From: Corythucha ciliata
Taxonomy: Eukaryota; Arthropoda; Insecta; Hemiptera; Tingidae
Assembly (NCBI GenBank): GCA_038030265.1
Contig: CM075940.1
Span: 7,006,001-7,070,000, forward strand
Direction of reading: 5' to 3'
Length of the DNA stretch: 64,000 nt
How positions within the stretch are numbered: position 1 is the first letter of the stretch; the number at the start of each line of letters is the position of its first letter. Shown piece after piece: positions 58,301-64,000 of the stretch. The translations under genes and the position numbers were made by a program. The notes below the pieces were generated by a model. It made no database searches. It was not told where the DNA came from and worked only from the letters and a program-made list of their open reading frames with translations.

Positions 58301-58425
58301 GTGTCTAATTTACTGACCCAGAGTTGTCTCTATTGACCAGGCACTTACAATGCTCGGATCGAGCTGAAACTTGGCATACAATTTACGCATGGGTCAATAC
58401 GACTTGTCCTCTAAATTCATCCCGA

Positions 58426-61158
58426 ACCGCGAAATTGGGTTGTGTGGGGGCCAAATCGGTGAACCATTTTGACTTCGAAAGTGCAAATAATTGCTTTTTT
58501 AACGGGTCGGCCCCGTACTTTCTTTTTTTTTTTTTCGGAGACAAACCCCGTGAGATTAGTTTGGTAAATTTTGATTGCGAAAGGGCCAAACTTGTGAATT
58601 TTATTTATTTGTGGAAAATTGGGGTTGAAAGGGGTGTAATTTGCAGATTCTATCCATCGACGTCACGTGGACAATTTAAACCGGAAGAAGGTGACTCAGG
58701 ATTCAGGAATCATCCCGTTTCGTCTTCGCGGTTACAGTTACACAGTCACGGTCACGCTTAGTACGGCTTACGTGTGTAATTCTTGCCCCTTCCTGGAAAA
58801 TATTTCGTAACGGCCCAGCCCAGGCCACCAATTCACGTTTCTCACTCAAGTTAACTGAACGGTAAAAAAGACAGAACTGAGTCCACAATTTTCTTGTTCC
58901 TTCGCCTAGTGTCGCATGCCACGTGGTAGTTCAAGAATCATGAATGACGGGAGCGCCTAATTTACTGACCCAGAGTTGTCTCTATTGACCAGGCACTTAC
59001 AATGCTCGGATCGAGCTGAAACTTGGCATACAATTTACGCATGGGTCAATACGACTTGTCCTCTAAATTCATCCCGATCGGTTCAGGGAAACTCGGGAAA
59101 ACCCGGAAAATCCTACTGACCAGAGGGTTTTCTCTACTGACCGGGCACTTCAAATGCTCCGATCGAGCTTAAACTCGGCATTCAATTTACGCATGGGTCT
59201 ATACGACTTGTCCTCGAATTTGATCCCGATCGTTTCCCTTGAGGGGATGCCTCATGACTGTTTTCACGTTTTTCGTTGATTTTAGGTGTTTCTTATGTTC
59301 CGATCTTCGCCCACCCCGAAAGTGCCACCCTCAACTTTTCATTTGCCAACTTTTTTTCTCCCACGGTCAACGCCCTCCGATCAAAACTTGATCCTACAGG
59401 TCGAGCGTACCATTGCGTTACACGCCGGGCCCCATGTTATTTCAGATTAAATCCTGTAATTCCGTGCCAAAACTATCTTCTCCCAAAATTTCTATCTGAT
59501 TTTGTTTTTAAGGGCTTGAAATCTTCGCAACTAAATTGCGCAAAACTGTACGGGCCGGATTTTTCAATTTCATCCTCAAACCCGAGATTTAACACATTTT
59601 GTCCTGCGAAAAAAATTAGAAAATTTTAAAATTCCAAAAATCGCAATTTACCCCCACCGCCGGTCACCCAATCGATTTTTACCCCGAAACATAGTCGACT
59701 CCTCACCTCAAAATACGAATAAGGAACCTTGTCTCATCCCAAAATGCCCACTCCTTCCCCATCAAAATGACACCTAAAGTCGTCTGGAAAAATATCGGCA
59801 AATTAAGCAATCTTGGAGTGGGTGTGGTGGAAAGGTCAGTCCAGAATCGCCGCCGAAACTTTTCAAAATTATACAAATTTCAATTAGACTGCCTTGTATT
59901 CATCGTACAGGGTTCAAATTTTGACACAAGGTAGGAAGTGGCAAAGTTGATTCATGCTGATTTTTTCACATTTTTTAAAAAATTTCAAATCGGTCAAATT
60001 CGATCGGGATTAAATTCGAGGACAAGTCGTATTGACCCACGCGCAAATTGTATGCAAAGGTTCAGCTCGATCGGAGCATTTGAAGTGCCCGGTCAGTAGA
60101 GAAAACCCTCTGGTCAGTAGGATTTTCCGGGTTTTCCCGAGTTTCCCGGAACCGATCGGGATCAAATTCGAGGACGAGTCGTATTGACCCACGCGTAAAT
60201 TGTATGCCAAGTTTCAGCTCGATCCGAGCATTGTTGGCAAATGAAAAGTTGAGGGTGGCACTTTCGGGGTGGGCGAAGATCGGAACATAAGAAACACCTG
60301 AAATCAACGAAAAACGTGAAAACAGTCATGAGGCATCCCCTCAAGGGAAACGATCGGGATCAAATTCGAGGACAAGTCGTATAGACCCACGCGTAAATCG
60401 TATGCCAAGTTTCAGCTTGATCGGAGCACTTGAAGTGCCCGGTCAGTGGAGAAAACCCTCTGGTCAGTAGGATTTTCCGGGTTTTCCCGAGTTTCCCGGA
60501 ACCGATCGGGATCAAATTCGAGGACAAGTCGTATTGACCCACGCATAAATTGCATGCCAAGTTTCAGCTCGATCCGAGCATTGTAAGTGCCTGGTCAGTA
60601 GAGAAAACTCTGGGTCAGTAAATTAGGCGCTCCCGTCATTCATGATTCTTGAACTACCACGTGGCATGCGACACTAGGCGAAGGAACAAGAAAATTGTGG
60701 ACTCAGTTCTGTCTTTTTTACCGTTCAGTTAACTTGAGTGAGAAACGTGAATTGGTGGCCTGGGCTGGGCCGTTACGAAATATTTTCCAGGAAGGGGCAA
60801 GAATTACACACGTAAGCCGTACTAAGCGTGACCGTGACTGTGTAACTGTAACCGCGAAGACGAAACGGGATGATTCCTGAATCCTGAGTCACCTTCTTCC
60901 GGTTTAAATTGTCCACGTGACGTCGATGGATAGAATCTGCAAATTACACCCCTTTCAACCCCAATTTTCCACAAATAAATAAAATTCACAAGTTTGGCCC
61001 TTTCGCAATCAAAATTTACCAAACTAATCTCACGGGGTTTGTCTCCGAAAAAAAAAAAAAGAAAGTACGGGGCCGACCCGTTAAAAAAGCAATTATTTGC
61101 ACTTTCGAAGTCAAAATGGTTCACCGATTTGGCCCCCACACAACCCAATTTCGCGGTT
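58426..61158. mobile_element. Large foldback element with about 925-bp arms
   Basis: Left arm 58426-59350 and right arm 60233-61158 are near-identical reverse complements around an 880-bp spacer. A module of about 110-130 bp (ACTGACCAGAG ... GATCGAGCTGAAACTTGGCA ... CCCGATCG) occurs about seven times: plus strand near 58316, 58965 and 59105; minus strand near 60000-60115, 60150-60233, 60354-60470 and 60500-60620. Frames in the arms are mirror images and not genes. No transposase. Confidence 0.85.
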
Positions 61159-61801
61159 TTGACTAAATTAATTACCAAATTTCACCTCTGTAGCCTTGTA
61201 CGGCTTTGTCTAAAAACAAATTTGGCGGATCTGGCTCGTTGGGACTCGCATAGCGTTTTCTATTTGCAAAAAGTTCTGCTCTATTAACAGTTTTAGTCCA
61301 GAGTCCAGAATGAACGGGAGGAAATTATCTGCTCTGAAACAGATTTACATGCAAAAGGAAAACTATCAATTTCGAGAGATTGTCTCCCTAAAAAAGCCCA
61401 CAACACAGTATTTCACTTTTTTTTTTTCCAAAGTTTTGATTTCTATCTTGTTGGTTCATTTCAAAGAGCAAAAAAAAAAGAAAAAAAATTGTTCTGCGGA
61501 CTCACTCAGAAGGAAATGTGGGAGAGCTGTCGGAGTATTCAAAACTAATACCATAAAGGAAATTCTGCAGTTTTCGTCGCAGAAAAATCAAAATAGAGCT
61601 CTTTTGACCCATTGAAAAAGCAATTTTGTGGGGCATAGCTTCATATTTTTGTGAACAAATCAATACGCCCAATCCCCATGTTCCTTGCAGTATCAGCTGT
61701 AATTATCGTCACTGTAAAAAACAGTTCCCATGAGTGTTCTTTTAACGTGAATTCTTTTTTTTTTAAGTAATGATTTGAATTAGTATCGGAGGAAAAAGTA
61801 A

Positions 61802-62023
61802 GGGCGCTTTCACACTTGAGATTCCGGTATCCGATTCCTGCATCAAGGATACTAAAAATGCAATACGGCAAATGCGCTCATTCACACTTAAGATTCCGGT
61901 ATCGGATACGATAAGTATGCGATTCCGGAATCTAAGTGTGAAGGAGCGTCTTGACTGTAGTGTATTTTTAGTATCCTCGATACGGGAAACGGATGGCCGG
62001 AATCTCAAGTGTGAAAACGGTCT
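61802..62023. mobile_element. MITE-like hairpin element
   Basis: About 220 bp with GGGCGCTTTCACACTTGAG at one end and CTCAAGTGTGAAAACGGTC at the other, plus internal repeats of ATTCCGGTATC in both orientations. Flanks TAA/TGA. Ends resemble, but are distinct from, the 51679 MITE. Confidence 0.65.
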
Positions 62024-62029
62024 GACGAT

Positions 62030-62330
62030 AGTTACTGAGTTCGGCTAACGATGTGAAAAGTTAACACAAAACAAGAGTTGATCCGTTAACACAAAAGTTG
62101 ACGCCCTTGATTAACGATTAACAAATGGGGAACATGAATGCCCGATTTTGGAGGAAAGTATACTGGTGAATTGGCACATGCGGACATGGATATCAACGGT
62201 GGTTGCAGCCCGATTGGTGCGTCTCGTGATTTTTAAATAAATTTCAAAGTTCTTCAGGGGAGGATGGATGGTGCGAGGGGATATGACGTTAATGTGCAGT
62301 TGTAAAGCATTTGAGGGAACTCTAAAATGG

Positions 62331-62362
<32 letters not shown>

Positions 62363-63840
62363 ACAAGAAAAATTGAACCCCAGAAAACGCGTCTTCCCCC
62401 ATCTTCCCAATACCATCCATTTCATTAACTGCCCTTTGACGTAATCAAACCCCCACTCAACATTTTTCAAAATTCGCCTTTAAAAAACCCTTGATTGATT
62501 TCAATGTTTAATGTGGGCAATTGTCTTGTTGAAGAGACCTCTTCAAGAAACACCAATGCTTGAAAAATGTGCGTGTGTGTCCGTCTTGAGACTACTTTAT
62601 ATCTTAGGGTCGTATTATCCACTGTGGTCCTACGGCAATTAGGGACGAAGCACTTGGCCATGCTTTTTTTTACTTTAAAACTCTAATAACTACGAAAATT
62701 GAAAAACAAAAACGTCTAAATTGACTAGTGAACAAAATTTCTCCCGTAATGAGTAAAACACCCGAAACACCGCAAATTCACTCAACCCAAATCACAGTAA
62801 GAATGGAAAAGCTAGGACAAAAAGCTACCGCCGCGCTCCTAGCAAACATTATAACACACGTTTAGCTTCAATCCGCCTTCTAATAAGTGAGATAAGTATA
62901 TAAGATAAGTATAGTAAGACAACTTGGTTTTCTACATGACTTTGACCAGGACGCTCCTAAGGGGCCGTTACTACCACACAAAGTAGTCAAAAATGAGCGT
63001 TTGGCCCATTTACCCTAAGTGTTTTGAATTTTGCCGGACGTGGTTTATCTGTTTATGATGGGGTTGTTTTTAATAAACATGTATAATTACATTAATTTGA
63101 ACTGGGAATTGAACTCACGAAGGAATGCACCGGATTTGGTTGGTAAAGATTGACTTAATAAGGATGGTGATCCTTATTTCAGAGTGTTCTTCTCCAGATG
63201 GTTAAAACTTGTTCCGTTTGAAACCGCTATTAGCCGGGTTCTGGATCGATCCAAGGCGGTTCTATGACGTCACTAGCACCTCCCTGGACCAGTTCACTGA
63301 AGTGCCATTAGAGCTAGGTTAGGCTTCAACCCGCATTTCCTTTCATGTTGTGCAGATCGAAGCATAACCATTACCATTTATCCTCCTGTCTCTTAACTAT
63401 GCGAAAGCCGCATCTAAAATTTCTATAATTCCCTGGATCAATAATTTGATATTGGGGGAATCAAAAAATGGGCAAAGCTACGATTCACGTTAAAAACTGT
63501 CAATTTAGCTTGATTTTGTATCCCAGGTCATTCAAGTTAAGAAAAGGTACAAAGTCTATGTGTTTGAGGGGAAGGGAAACGTAGTCAGAAAATCGATTGC
63601 GGCACACTCGGTTTATGGAGCACAACGCCCCTCAATGGCCACAACGCCCCTCAGGGTACGTCAGCTGAGTCCTCAAAGTGCCCATTTGACTCTCAGAGCC
63701 CCCCAAGGATACCCTTACCTACCCACCAGCCGTGACGAACACTGCAACCAACAAAGAATCAATTATTCGTGTTTCAAAAAATATTTAACTCTAGCTTATA
63801 TTTATCACAAAAACGTTAGGAGGTATCCGAGGTATCAAAA
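62030..63840. other. Gene-free stretch before the WIPI4 exon
   Basis: No gene recognised. T-run at about 62331-62355. The plus-strand frame at 63560-63850 overlaps the antisense of the WIPI4 3' end and is not supported. Confidence 0.35.
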
Positions 63841-63846
63841 ATACAT

Positions 63847-63956
63847 TTAAAATTCGTCTTCTGAAAGAACCTCCAAGAACATATCGTAGCACTCTCTGTT
63901 GCAGTTGCCATCGGCGTTGAAAACATATTTGTGAAAAGTTCCATCGACGCAAATTG
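63847..63956 (-). CDS. WDR45: WIPI4/WDR45-type WD-repeat protein, last coding exon (partial gene)
   Basis: Only the C-terminal 36 codons plus two bases of a split codon are in the window; the gene continues past the right edge on the minus strand. The exon reads [13 protein letters not shown], then [14 protein letters not shown], and ends in an acidic EDEF before TAA. This matches the last PROPPIN blade and acidic tail of WIPI4 ([10 protein letters not shown] and DGNCNRE are characteristic), an autophagy protein that binds PI3P on forming autophagosomes. The acceptor is preceded by TACTAAC, a perfect branch-point consensus, within 30 nt. WIPI3 is less likely because its C-terminus differs. 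The propeller with the FRRG lipid-binding motif cannot be seen here. Confidence 0.85.
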
Positions 63957-64000
63957 CTGGAAATTACCTCGTTAGTAATAGAGAAGGGACACAAACTACA

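Noticed and set aside
58324..58761. 145-codon plus frame, mirrored as a minus frame at 60822-61178
   Set aside because: Both lie in the arms of the foldback at 58426-61158 and include a poly(T)-encoded Phe run. They are repeat shadows, not genes.

Overview
This 64 kb window is animal nuclear DNA, most likely from an invertebrate (probably a protostome; the sequence does not fix the phylum). It has spliced genes with GT-AG introns, many only 56-80 bp long, poly(A) signals, tRNA-derived SINEs, Ty3-like retroelement relics, hAT-type transposons and foldback elements. I see no bacterial features. Runs of 8 or more G or C are unusually frequent.

Four host genes can be read, three of them complete. 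(1) Membralin (TMEM259 family), minus strand, start codon at 11152 and stop at 4542, 11 exons, 532 codons in an unbroken frame. (2) Catalytic subunit of PAF acetylhydrolase 1B (PAFAH1B2/3 family), plus strand, 12394-23045, four exons, 226 aa; its 9.5 kb second intron holds a foldback element and a Ty3-like retroelement. Genes 1 and 2 are head to head, 1.2 kb apart. (3) Dystroglycan, plus strand, 45252-53472, 14 coding exons, about 1056 aa, with a duplicated cadherin-like plus SEA-like module and a canonical PPPY C-terminus. (4) The last coding exon of a WIPI4/WDR45-type autophagy protein, minus strand, 63847-63956; the rest lies beyond the right edge. The four genes do not form an obvious pathway.

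The rest is mostly repeats. At least five hAT-type elements are delimited by CAG...CTG terminal inverted repeats, and four of them have 8-bp target duplications (two exact, two 7/8). A three-level nest lies at 31231-33737. A 1.36 kb segment is duplicated on either side of the hAT at 34415-36979, with mismatched flanks that point to exchange between two hAT insertions. Two large, near-symmetrical foldbacks lie at 14273-16395 and 58426-61158. A roughly 1 kb composite repeat with a tRNA-like head and an array of alternating inverted motifs occurs three times. Long stretches (6.7-9.2, 25.5-30.6, 43.4-45.1, 50.5-52.7 and 56.2-56.9 kb) are degenerate tandem repeats with units of about 20-35 bp.
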